Shown here one piece after another: positions 1-7,047 of a stretch of DNA of 17,599 nucleotides. The position numbers and the translations under genes are program-made. This DNA is from Candidatus Pelagibacter sp. TMED106 (GTDB lineage Bacteria > Pseudomonadota > Alphaproteobacteria > Pelagibacterales > Pelagibacteraceae). The stretch's first letter is position 1. Each line of letters begins with the position of its first letter. The notes under the pieces were generated by a model. That model saw only the letters and a list, made by a program, of their open reading frames with translations, had not been told where the DNA came from and ran no database searches. The stretch covers positions 1 through 17,599 of the forward strand of contig NHFH02000001.1 in assembly GCA_002170275.2 (NCBI GenBank). Reading direction: 5' to 3'.

Positions 1-8
1 CTAGCTTC

Positions 9-38
9 TATATAAATTCTAAGAATAAAATTTATATA
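9..38. other. AT-only perfect inverted repeat (10-bp stem)
   Basis: TATATAAATT at 9-18 is the exact reverse complement of AATTTATATA at 29-38, separated by a 10-base loop. There is no T-run after it on either strand, so it is not a classical intrinsic terminator. Perfect AT-only stems of this size are not rare in such AT-rich DNA, so a functional role is uncertain. Confidence 0.4.
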
Positions 39-44
39 AATGTT

Positions 45-89
45 GAAGTGTGTACGACAAATTTTGGTAACCTTAACCGTCCACACTTC
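45..89. other. hairpin with 8+3 bp stem, possible terminator or RNA element
   Basis: GAAGTGTG (45-52) pairs with CACACTTC (82-89). After a single T/C mismatch the stem continues as ACG (54-56) with CGT (78-80). The loop is about 21 bases. It is the only stem of this length with a substantial G/C share in the first 300 bases. The plus-strand downstream sequence is pyrimidine- and T-rich (90-111) but without a clean T-run. It may terminate a plus-strand transcript entering from the left, or be part of a structured RNA. Confidence 0.35.
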
Positions 90-120
90 TCTTCTTAAAT
101 TTTTACTTTTCAAATAGCTA

Positions 121-142
121 ATTAGGTCTAAAAAAGCCTAAT
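121..142. other. small hairpin (6-bp stem)
   Basis: ATTAGG (121-126) pairs with CCTAAT (137-142) across a 10-base A-rich loop. It lies about 30 bases after the hairpin at 45-89. It is short and of uncertain significance. Confidence 0.25.
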
Positions 143-241
143 AATCCTCAGTAATTCATTAAATAAACATTAATTTTATTGAGAAAGTGTGCTGCTTATA
201 AGCTAAATTAAAAGTAAATCAAGCATTTAGCATTTAAAAAG

Positions 242-259
242 TGCTTAAATATGTAAGCA
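242..259 (+). terminator. weak hairpin followed by T-runs, possible intrinsic terminator
   Basis: TGCTTA (242-247) pairs with TAAGCA (254-259) over a 6-base loop. Eight bases later two 8-base T-runs begin (268-275, 278-285). The geometry resembles a poor intrinsic terminator for a plus-strand transcript, but the stem is short and the gap before the T-run is long. If it is real, the peptidase promoter must lie between about 270 and 315. Confidence 0.2.
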
Positions 260-267
260 AAACAAGG

Positions 268-287
268 TTTTTTTTGATTTTTTTTGA
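268..287 (+). repeat. exact tandem duplication of a T8GA unit
   Basis: The 10-base unit of eight T followed by GA occurs twice head to tail (268-277 and 278-287) and is followed by TTTG. It sits 28 bases before the M23 peptidase start, where promoter elements would be expected. Such homopolymer units can change length by slippage. Confidence 0.6.
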
Positions 288-315
288 TTTGTCATTTAAT
301 AATTGAAAATTCTAG

Positions 316-1623
316 ATGATATTCAATTTAAATAGGCTCGTAAAAATAATCAGGATCAATACTGAGATTTCATTCCTATTTTTATTAATATTTATGACTG
401 TTTTGAGTACATCATTCTATAACAGCAAAAAAAAATCAATTAATGAAAATTATAAAGATACTTTAAATAATATATATTTTCAAAAAACTTTAAGCCATCT
501 TCTAAGCAATCTCTCCCCAAAATTTAAAAATATTGAGCATAAAATTTCAGAGGGAGAAACATTCCATAAGATATTAAATAGTTATTCTATTCCAAACAGT
601 GAGATCGTTAAAATAAAAAAAAAATTAAATAAAAATTATAATCTAAATAATCTCAAAACTAACCTAACACTTAAATTTACAATTGATGAATCAAATAATA
701 ATAGAAAAGTTACTAGCTTTTTATTTCCAGTTTCTAGAACTCAAAAAATTCTTTTATCAAGAAATTTTGAGACAGACATGTTTCAAAGTAAAGATATTAT
801 TACAAACTTAAATAAAAAAATTGTATTTAAAGAAGGAAAAATTTCACAAAGTTTATACAAATCAGCTTCTACTCTAAGTATAAAACCAAATATAATTATT
901 GAGTTTGCAAGAGTTTATGGTTTTCAAGTAGATTTTCAAAGAGATATAAGAAAAAATGATAGCTTTCAAATAATGTATGAAATTTTTGAAGATGATAATG
1001 GCAAAATTTTTGAGACCGGTAATATTATTTTTGCAAATCTTAAATTGAGTGGAACAAATAATCAGCTGTACTTTTTTGATAAAAAAGGAAGTAAAGGTCA
1101 TTACGATGAGTATGGCAAAAGTGTAAAAAAAGCTTTAATGAAAACTCCAATTAATGGAGCAAGATTATCTTCTTCATTTGGTATGAGAAAACATCCTATT
1201 GATGGTTATAATAAAATGCATAGGGGAACAGATTTTGCTGCGCCATCAGGTACACCGATAATGGCATCTGGAAATGGGATAATAACTAGAGCAAAATGGT
1301 GTGGAGGAGGAGGAAACTGTATTAAAATAAAACACAACTCAACCTATCAAACAGTATATGCTCATATGAAAAATTTTGCTCGTGGTATAAAAGTAGGATT
1401 AAGAGTAAAGCAAGGTCAAATTATAGGTTATGTAGGTTCCACAGGAAAATCTACTGGCCCACATCTACACTATGAAGTAATTGAAAACGGAGTAAAAATA
1501 AATTCTCAAAAATTAAAGTTACCATCAGGTAAAATATTAAACGGAAAAGAAAGAAAATTATTTGAAATTCAGAAAATAAAAACAGATGTGTTAAAATCTG
1601 AATTAATTATTGGCCTTAAATAA
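316..1623 (+). CDS. M23 family zinc metallopeptidase, membrane-anchored
   Basis: Predicted peptidoglycan endopeptidase of the LytM/M23 family, acting on the periplasmic side of the inner membrane. Residues about 17-33 form a hydrophobic N-terminal segment after a basic stretch, suggesting an uncleaved anchor or signal. Residues about 75-140 resemble the LysM/OapA-like linker region of MepM-type proteins (435 aa here; E. coli MepM is of similar size). The C-terminal M23 domain (about 276-395) keeps the full set of ligand and catalytic positions: H302 and D306 in HRGTD, H350 in YAHM, and H383/H385 in PHLHYE, so it should be active. The ATG at 316 gives a sensible membrane segment, though no Shine-Dalgarno is visible. 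The gene stands alone and ends 6 nt from the convergent DUF4167 gene. The cleavage target (D,D- or other crosslinks) cannot be told from sequence. Confidence 0.9.
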   Translation: MIFNLNRLVKIIRINTEISFLFLLIFMTVLSTSFYNSKKKSINENYKDTLNNIYFQKTLSHLLSNLSPKFKNIEHKISEGETFHKILNSYSIPNSEIVKIKKKLNKNYNLNNLKTNLTLKFTIDESNNNRKVTSFLFPVSRTQKILLSRNFETDMFQSKDIITNLNKKIVFKEGKISQSLYKSASTLSIKPNIIIEFARVYGFQVDFQRDIRKNDSFQIMYEIFEDDNGKIFETGNIIFANLKLSGTNNQLYFFDKKGSKGHYDEYGKSVKKALMKTPINGARLSSSFGMRKHPIDGYNKMHRGTDFAAPSGTPIMASGNGIITRAKWCGGGGNCIKIKHNSTYQTVYAHMKNFARGIKVGLRVKQGQIIGYVGSTGKSTGPHLHYEVIENGVKINSQKLKLPSGKILNGKERKLFEIQKIKTDVLKSELIIGLK

Positions 1624-1629
1624 AATATC

Positions 1630-2004
1630 TTAAAGTTTTTTAATTTCGGTTTCTTTAGAAGCTTCTTCAGTCTTTATTGGAGTAACAACTTCTGACGTAA
1701 TAGTCTTTACTCTCGTAATCCTGTTGTTCTCTTGCTCTTTTTGTATCCTAGTAAAATGATCAGCATGTTGAAAGTAATTTTCAGATAAAATTTTATCTCC
1801 ATTTGCTAAAGCTTCTCTTGCTAAGTCATTATATTTTTCAATTAGCTTAGAAGCGTTGTGATTATTTCTTCCTGGGGCCTTTCTTTGAAAAGCATCATTA
1901 TTTGAAAACTTAGATCCCTCATCACTTCTTCTAAAAGAGGATCTTCTATTATTATTACTTCTAAATGAAGATCTTCTATTATTATTATTTCTAAATGTTA
2001 CCAT
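1630..2004 (-). CDS. DUF4167 domain protein
   Basis: A 124-residue protein with the alphaproteobacterial DUF4167 domain, function not established. The domain core lies at about residues 45-92 (asparagine-rich lead-in, KLIEKYNDLAREAL, NYFQHADHF). It is preceded by a basic, low-complexity N-terminus rich in Asn, Arg and Ser, made of two near-identical 10-residue units (residues 4-23). The C-terminal 30 residues are low-complexity and charged (Thr, Glu, Lys). The arginine-rich tail suggests nucleic-acid binding, but this is inference. It is the last gene of the lysC-ispG-prfA-prmC operon, 13 nt after prmC. The prfA-prmC-DUF4167 neighbourhood is common in Alphaproteobacteria, hinting at a translation-linked role. 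Confidence 0.85.
   Translation of the reverse strand: MVTFRNNNNRRSSFRSNNNRRSSFRRSDEGSKFSNNDAFQRKAPGRNNHNASKLIEKYNDLAREALANGDKILSENYFQHADHFTRIQKEQENNRITRVKTITSEVVTPIKTEEASKETEIKKL
1937..1996 (-). repeat. 30-bp in-frame tandem duplication in the DUF4167 gene
   Basis: Positions 1937-1966 and 1967-1996 are two adjacent 30-base copies that differ at only two positions. They encode two copies of a ten-residue Phe-Arg-Asn/Ser-Asn3-Arg2-Ser2 unit at the N-terminus. The low divergence suggests recent duplication or ongoing copy-number homogenisation. Confidence 0.85.
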
Positions 2005-2017
2005 ATTTTTTACTATT

Positions 2018-2860
2018 TTAAATTTTAGTGCTTATAATGCAGCGATCATTGTTTCCATAATCTTTTTGAATTTTATTAACATAAAAACCTTCATTTTTTA
2101 ACAACTCTTTAACAATATTTTTTTGGTTAAATCCTATCTCCAAAATAAATTTCCCATTTTTTTTAATCAAAATTTTTGCTTTTTTAATAACTTTTTTTAT
2201 TTTTGAAAAACCATCAAATCCACCATTCAATGCTAACTTCGGTTCAAAACTAGCTACTTCTCTTTCCAAATATTTTAAATTTAATAATTCAATATATGGA
2301 GGATTTGAAACAATTAGATCATATTTGCCAATCATAAAATTGTCAACATCTGAATTATAAAATTTAACTCTATGGGCCACATTAAGTTTTTTTGCATTGA
2401 ATTTACTAACGTTTATACTTTTTTTTGAAATATCTATTCCTATTCCATAAAAGTTTTTTCTTTCTTTTAACAAAGACAAAAGAATACATCCTGAGCCAAC
2501 TCCAATATCAAGAACACGAATTTTATGTTTTTTTGGATATATTTTTAAAACTTGATCTATAATATGTTCAGTATCAGGTCTTGGAATTAAAACGTCATTA
2601 TTTACATAAAATTCATATTTCCAGAATTCTTTTTTATTAATTAGATAAGCGATAGGCTCACCATTTTTCCTTCTATTAATAAGATTATTATAATTTTCTA
2701 ATTGTTTTCTATCTAAAACCTTTTTAGGATTAAGGATAAGATATTTTTTTTCTTTATTAATTATTTCACTTAAGAGTATTTCACTATCAAGATTTGGACT
2801 TAGAATTTTATTCATTTTAAGAATATTTTTACCTTGATATAATGTATTATAAATATTCAT
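2018..2860 (-). CDS. prmC: peptide chain release factor N5-glutamine methyltransferase PrmC (HemK)
   Basis: Transfers a methyl group from S-adenosylmethionine to the glutamine of the GGQ motif of release factors. Its probable substrate, RF1, is encoded immediately upstream. Visible marks are the N-terminal helical domain ending in the RPDTE block (about residue 94), SAM motif I DIGVGSG (about 118-124), and the substrate-binding NPPY (about 186-189). The length of 280 aa is normal. Two starts are possible. The ATG ending at 2860 lies 2 nt after the prfA stop. A TTG at 2864-2866 overlaps the prfA TGA and adds two residues. I prefer the ATG because it is the stronger codon, but either gives close coupling to prfA. 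Confidence 0.93.
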   Translation of the reverse strand: MNIYNTLYQGKNILKMNKILSPNLDSEILLSEIINKEKKYLILNPKKVLDRKQLENYNNLINRRKNGEPIAYLINKKEFWKYEFYVNNDVLIPRPDTEHIIDQVLKIYPKKHKIRVLDIGVGSGCILLSLLKERKNFYGIGIDISKKSINVSKFNAKKLNVAHRVKFYNSDVDNFMIGKYDLIVSNPPYIELLNLKYLEREVASFEPKLALNGGFDGFSKIKKVIKKAKILIKKNGKFILEIGFNQKNIVKELLKNEGFYVNKIQKDYGNNDRCIISTKI

Positions 2861-2862
2861 AT

Positions 2863-3936
2863 TCAAATTAGATTACTTAATTTTTCTTCTTGAGCTTGTA
2901 ATGTCAAGCTTTCTACCATTTCATCAAATGCCTCACCTTCTAAAAATTCATCAAGTTTATGCAATGTTAAATTTATACGGTGATCTGTAACTCGTCCTTG
3001 TGGAAAATTATAAGTTCTAATTCTCTCAGATCTATCACCACTCCCAATTTTGTTTTTTCTATCTTCTGATCTCTCTTGATCAATTCTTGATCTTTCTAAA
3101 TCATATAGTCTTGATCTTAAAATTTTCATACCCTTTGCTTTATTTTTATGTTGGGATTTTTCATCTTGTTGAGATACTGATAAACCTGTCGGTATATGAG
3201 TAATTCTTACAGCACTGTCTGTTGTATTTACAGATTGTCCTCCTGGCCCTCCAGCTCTGAATACATCAATACGTAAATCTGACTCGTTAATCTTTAAATC
3301 TACCTCTTCTGCTTCTGGCAAAACTGCAACAGTAGCAGCTGAAGTGTGAACTCTACCTTGGGTTTCTGTATCTGGTACTCTTTGAACACGATGAACACCA
3401 CTTTCATATTTTAAGGTTGAATAAATATTTTTTCCTTTAATAGATGCTATAACTTCTTTTAATCCACCTGCCTCACTTTGAGACATGCTTATTAATTCTA
3501 ATTCCCACTTTTTTTTATTACTTACTTTTTCATACATTTTAAATAAATCAGAAGCAAATAAGCTTGCCTCCAATCCCCCAGTACCAGCTCTAATTTCAAT
3601 AATAGCATTTTTTTTATCAGCTTCATCTTTTGGAAGTAAAAATAATTTTAATTTTTTTTCAATTATTTCATTCTGTGTTTTAAGTGTTTTTAACTCTGTT
3701 TCTGCCATTATAATAAAATCTTTATCACTATTTTGATCTTCTAGTATTTTTTCTAATTCCTTTTTTTCATTTTCGTAAGAATGATATTTTTTTGCATCAT
3801 CAATAATTTCATTTAAATCAGAATACTCTTTTGATTTTTCTGCAAATTGTTTTTTATCTACATTTCCAGACGATAATTCTTTTTCTAATAAGGAATGACT
3901 AGATATTAAATCTTCAATTGTTTTTAATGGGATCAT
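2863..3936 (-). CDS. prfA: peptide chain release factor 1 (RF1)
   Basis: Class I release factor that recognises UAA and UAG in the ribosomal A site and triggers peptide release. The catalytic GGQ is at residues 232-234 within RAGGPGGQSVNTTDSA. The codon-reading PxT tripeptide is PDT at 188-190, where E. coli RF1 has PAT; the two invariant positions are kept, marking it as RF1 rather than RF2 (SPF). The length of 357 aa matches the family (E. coli 360). Its stop is TGA. Its ATG shares one base with the ispG stop (TAATG at 3934-3938), and prmC follows at once, so the three genes are surely co-transcribed and probably translationally coupled. Confidence 0.96.
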   Translation of the reverse strand: MIPLKTIEDLISSHSLLEKELSSGNVDKKQFAEKSKEYSDLNEIIDDAKKYHSYENEKKELEKILEDQNSDKDFIIMAETELKTLKTQNEIIEKKLKLFLLPKDEADKKNAIIEIRAGTGGLEASLFASDLFKMYEKVSNKKKWELELISMSQSEAGGLKEVIASIKGKNIYSTLKYESGVHRVQRVPDTETQGRVHTSAATVAVLPEAEEVDLKINESDLRIDVFRAGGPGGQSVNTTDSAVRITHIPTGLSVSQQDEKSQHKNKAKGMKILRSRLYDLERSRIDQERSEDRKNKIGSGDRSERIRTYNFPQGRVTDHRINLTLHKLDEFLEGEAFDEMVESLTLQAQEEKLSNLI

Positions 3937-5036
3937 TATAATTTTTTATCAATCTCAGCTGCTTTTTTTTCAACTTCGCTTACGACTCTCGATATAATAT
4001 CTTTAGATAAGACTTTTTCATTTTGTATTCCAGATAAATAAAGCATATTGTTTCCCTTCCCACCGCCTGTAATTCCTATATCTGTCATAGAAGCTTCACC
4101 AGGACCGTTAACTACACAGCCAATAATAGATAAAGTAATTGGTGTTTTTATATGAGAAAGCTTTTCTTCTAAAATTTTTACAGTATCAATTACTTGAAAA
4201 GCTTGTCTAGCACATGATGGACAAGAAATAATCTTTACTCCTCTTTTTCTTAAATTAAGCGATTTAAGTATTTCATTGCCAATTTTAATTTCTTTTACTG
4301 GATCATCAGATAACGAAACTCTTATAGTGTCACCAATTCCATCCATTAAAAGTGACCCTAATCCCATAGATGATTTGATGCTTCCAGGAATAAAGCTTCC
4401 TGCCTCGGTTATTCCAAGATGCAAAGGATAATCTGTAATTTTTGAAAGTTGTCTATAAGCTCCTATTGATAAAAAAATATCTGAAGATTTTACACTTATC
4501 TTAAAATTAAAAAAATCCTGATCCTCTAAAATTTTTATATTTCTGATAGCACTTTCTACTAAAGCCTCAGGACAGGGTTCTTTATATTTTTCTAATATAT
4601 CTTTTTCAAGAGAACCAGCATTTACACCAATCCTTATCGAACAATCATTATTTTTAGCAGCAGTCAGTACTTCATGAATTTTTTTTTTATCTCCAATATT
4701 TCCAGGATTAATTCTCAAACATTTTGCTCCATTTTCTGAGGCTTCAATTGCTCTCTTATAGTGAAAATGAATATCAGCTATTATAGGAACTGGAACATGC
4801 TTTGTAATTTCTTTTAAGGCTAAAGTTGAGTCTTCATCAGGGCAAGAAACTCTTACTAAGTCTGCTCCCTCTTCACTAATATCATTAATTTGTTTTATAG
4901 TAGCTTTAATATCTGAAGTTAAAGTGTTAGTCATTGATTGTATAGAGATTGGATTGTCTCCTCCAATCTTAACGTTTCCAACTCTAATGACTTTTGTTTT
5001 TTTTCTTTTTATATCTCTATAAGGTCTTATGCTCAT
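3936..5036 (-). CDS. ispG: 4-hydroxy-3-methylbut-2-en-1-yl diphosphate synthase IspG (GcpE)
   Basis: Penultimate enzyme of the non-mevalonate (MEP) pathway. It converts methylerythritol cyclodiphosphate to HMBPP using a 4Fe-4S cluster. The N-terminal TIM-barrel domain covers roughly residues 10-260. The C-terminal cluster domain has ligands C272 and C275 (SCPSC), C307 (GCVVNGPGEA) and E314. The length of 366 aa is that of the short bacterial form without the extra insert. The product supplies prenyl units for the ubiquinone tail and lipid carriers, linking it to ubiA and ubiG nearby. It sits 9 nt after lysC and overlaps the prfA start by one base. In many Alphaproteobacteria ptsP occupies the slot between lysC and prfA, so ispG here is a lineage-specific arrangement (recalled, not searched). 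Confidence 0.96.
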   Translation of the reverse strand: MSIRPYRDIKRKKTKVIRVGNVKIGGDNPISIQSMTNTLTSDIKATIKQINDISEEGADLVRVSCPDEDSTLALKEITKHVPVPIIADIHFHYKRAIEASENGAKCLRINPGNIGDKKKIHEVLTAAKNNDCSIRIGVNAGSLEKDILEKYKEPCPEALVESAIRNIKILEDQDFFNFKISVKSSDIFLSIGAYRQLSKITDYPLHLGITEAGSFIPGSIKSSMGLGSLLMDGIGDTIRVSLSDDPVKEIKIGNEILKSLNLRKRGVKIISCPSCARQAFQVIDTVKILEEKLSHIKTPITLSIIGCVVNGPGEASMTDIGITGGGKGNNMLYLSGIQNEKVLSKDIISRVVSEVEKKAAEIDKKL

Positions 5037-5045
5037 TTTTAATCT

Positions 5046-6257
5046 TTAATCTAATTTAAATTCTTTATGCAAAGCTGCTACAGCTTTTTTAGTTTGTTTG
5101 TTTGAAATTAAAACAGAAATTTTAATTTCAGATGTAGAAATCACCATAATATTAATTCTTTTTTCTGCAAGTGCTTGAAACATTCGATAAGTAATTCCAG
5201 GAGTTGTAACCATTCCTACACCAATAATTGAAACTTTTGATACATTTTTATCATACGCTAATTTTCTGAAAGAAATCTTCTTATTATCTTTTATTATCTT
5301 TTGGGTTTTTTTTAAATCTTCAGATTTAATTGTAAAAGTCATATCAGTCTCTTTTCCATTCAAAGAAATATTTTGAACTACCATATCTACATTTATTTGG
5401 TTAAGCGATAATGGTTTAAAAATTGAAGCAGCTACTCCAGGTTTATCTTTTACTCCTACTATAGTTACTTTTGAGTCATTTTTTGTTGAAGAAATTCCAG
5501 TTATAATTTGATTACTCAATGAATTTTTTGAACTAGTAATCAATGTGCCTGATTTTTTTTTAAAAGATGATCTCACAAGAATATCAATCTTATGTAATTT
5601 TCCATCTTGCACTGATGATGGTTGCATTACTTTAGATCCAAGCGATGCCATTTCCAACATGTCATCATATGATATTTTGTCAATTTTTTTTGCTTTACTA
5701 TTAATTTTTGGATCTGTGGTATATACACCTTCTACATCTGTATAGATTATACATTTTTCAGCTTTAAAAAATTTGGCAACAATTATTGCAGAGGCATCCG
5801 ACCCTCCTCTGCCCAACGTAGTAATTCTAGCCTCATCATTAATACCTTGAAAACCAGTAATAATCGGTACACCTCCAGTCCTTATAAAATTTAATATTTG
5901 ATTTTTTTTAATTTTATAAATTCTGGAGTTATTATGTGGTCCTTTTGTTAAAATTGGTATTTGCCAAGCCATCCAAGATCTAGATTTATATCCTAAATGA
6001 TTAAGTCTACCCGCAATCAAAGCACATGCTGCTTGCTCTCCAGAGGCTAATAGTGAGTCATATTCTGCTTTATCAAAATTATTACTAATAAGTTTTGATT
6101 TTTTGATTAAATCATTCGTAATTCCACCTATAGCAGATGAAATTACTATCACTTTGAATCTTTTCTTTTTATAAAAGCTAATAATATTAGCTACTTTTTT
6201 AATTCGCTCTATAGTTCCGACTGAAGTTCCTCCGAACTTTAATACAACAGTTTTCAT
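5046..6257 (-). CDS. lysC: aspartate kinase LysC with two ACT domains
   Basis: Phosphorylates aspartate, the first step towards lysine, diaminopimelate, threonine and methionine. The kinase domain (about 1-245) starts with KFGGTS (7-12) and has the GRGGSDASA block (149-157). Two regulatory ACT domains follow (about 264-325 and 341-403), the second with the typical STSEIKISVLI strand at 374-384. The length of 403 aa is typical of single-function, feedback-regulated aspartokinases. The nature of the inhibitor (lysine, threonine or both) cannot be read with confidence. It is the first gene of the minus-strand operon running to DUF4167, and starts 67 bp from the divergent ubiG. Confidence 0.95.
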   Translation of the reverse strand: MKTVVLKFGGTSVGTIERIKKVANIISFYKKKRFKVIVISSAIGGITNDLIKKSKLISNNFDKAEYDSLLASGEQAACALIAGRLNHLGYKSRSWMAWQIPILTKGPHNNSRIYKIKKNQILNFIRTGGVPIITGFQGINDEARITTLGRGGSDASAIIVAKFFKAEKCIIYTDVEGVYTTDPKINSKAKKIDKISYDDMLEMASLGSKVMQPSSVQDGKLHKIDILVRSSFKKKSGTLITSSKNSLSNQIITGISSTKNDSKVTIVGVKDKPGVAASIFKPLSLNQINVDMVVQNISLNGKETDMTFTIKSEDLKKTQKIIKDNKKISFRKLAYDKNVSKVSIIGVGMVTTPGITYRMFQALAEKRINIMVISTSEIKISVLISNKQTKKAVAALHKEFKLD

Positions 6258-6324
6258 TGATTATTCTATTAAAATTATATTTGATAAAATACATCTTAAT
6301 TGTTATGTCAGCAAGTGATCTATT
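6258..6324. promoter_or_regulatory. divergent promoter region between lysC and ubiG
   Basis: This 67-bp gap must hold the promoters for both directions. On the minus strand a perfect TATAAT lies at 6274-6279, suitably placed for lysC, although no good -35 sits 17 bp away. On the plus strand TAAAAT (6285-6290) is a candidate -10 for ubiG, again with a weak -35. The assignments are by eye only. Confidence 0.35.
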
Positions 6325-6328
6325 ATGA
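6305..6328 (+). CDS. possible 7-codon leader peptide overlapping the ubiG start
   Basis: An ATG at 6305 opens a short frame reading M-S-A-S-D-L-L. Its TGA (6326-6328) overlaps the ubiG ATG in the ATGA arrangement typical of translational coupling. There is no Shine-Dalgarno before either start. In AT-rich DNA such an arrangement can arise by chance, so this is a candidate only. Confidence 0.2.
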   Translation: MSASDLL

Positions 6329-7047
6329 AATCAGTAAATAAAAATGAAATTGATAAATTTTCTAAAATCGCCGAAGAATGGTGGAATCCTAAAGGAAAAT
6401 TTAAACCATTACACAATTTTAACCCTATTAGGATTAAATATATAAAAGATAATATAATAAAAGATTTTAATCTAAGAATTTCTAATAAGCCTTTAAAAAA
6501 TCTTAATATTTTAGATATTGGATGTGGTGGGGGATTATTATCTGAACCAATGTGTAGACTTGGAGCTAATGTGGTTGGCATAGATGCATCAAAAAAAAAT
6601 ATTGAAGTAGCAAAATTTCATGCAAAACAAAATAAGCTTAAGATAGATTACAAAACTGCTTCTCCTGAAAAATTAAAGATCTCAAAAAAATTCGATGTAA
6701 TCTTAAACATGGAGATTGTTGAACATGTTGAAAATATAGAATTTTTTATTAAAGAGAGTTCTAGATTGCTTAAAAAAGATGGAATTATGTTTATAGCAAC
6801 ATTAAATAAAACATTAAAATCTTATGCTTTTGCTATCGTGGGTGCTGAATATATTTTAAAATGGCTTCCTATTGGAACTCATGATTGGGAAAAATTTATT
6901 AAACCTGAAGATCTAATTAAAATTTCAAAAAAAAACGAACTCATTTTAAAAAAATTAGATGGAATGAAGTTTAACCTATTAGATAATAGCTGGAAATTAA
7001 GTAGTGATACATCTGTTAATTACATTCTTAAATTTTTTAAAAATTAG
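6325..7047 (+). CDS. ubiG: ubiquinone biosynthesis O-methyltransferase UbiG
   Basis: SAM-dependent O-methyltransferase that carries out the two O-methylation steps of ubiquinone synthesis (catechol and demethylubiquinol). The N-terminus has the family signature, EWWNPKGKFKPLHNFNPIR (residues 18-36). SAM motif I is LDIGCGGGLLSEP (63-75), followed by the acidic GIDAS turn (85-89). The length of 240 aa is normal for the family. The methyl acceptor is the prenylated ring made by UbiA, encoded further right in the window. The gene overlaps the convergent DUF1178 gene by 4 nt at the stop codons and has a possible short leader frame overlapping its start. Confidence 0.95.
   Translation: MKSVNKNEIDKFSKIAEEWWNPKGKFKPLHNFNPIRIKYIKDNIIKDFNLRISNKPLKNLNILDIGCGGGLLSEPMCRLGANVVGIDASKKNIEVAKFHAKQNKLKIDYKTASPEKLKISKKFDVILNMEIVEHVENIEFFIKESSRLLKKDGIMFIATLNKTLKSYAFAIVGAEYILKWLPIGTHDWEKFIKPEDLIKISKKNELILKKLDGMKFNLLDNSWKLSSDTSVNYILKFFKN

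Larger units (their letters stand above)
1..315. other. non-coding segment with several inverted repeats, upstream of the M23 peptidase gene
   Basis: No convincing gene is seen on either strand and no tRNA-like arms were found. The stretch holds an AT-only perfect hairpin (9-38), a longer hairpin with G/C pairs (45-89), a small hairpin (121-142), the 10-base palindrome GCTTATAAGC (194-203), a 6-bp hairpin (242-259) and a T-rich tandem repeat (268-287) just before the peptidase start. By SAR11 standards this is a long gap. It could be the 3' end and terminator of a gene left of the window, a small RNA, or a leader for the peptidase gene. The sequence alone does not decide between these. Confidence 0.5.

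Noticed and set aside
3..98. Open frame of 31 codons entering from the left edge and ending at TAA (96-98), possibly the tail of a truncated gene.
   Set aside because: Too short to recognise, an open run of this length is not unlikely by chance over six frames, and it coincides with the hairpins. Sequence to the left is needed.
188..190. PDT in place of PAT in the RF1 codon-recognition tripeptide (residues of the prfA product) as a sign of altered stop-codon reading.
   Set aside because: The pattern is PxT and the outer residues are unchanged; genes here end in TAA, TAG and TGA in the usual way. Note that the coordinates given are protein residues.
2864..2866. TTG as the start of prmC, forming a TTGA overlap with the prfA stop.
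   Set aside because: An ATG two codons further on is a stronger start with suitable spacing; the difference is only two residues. The TTG remains possible.
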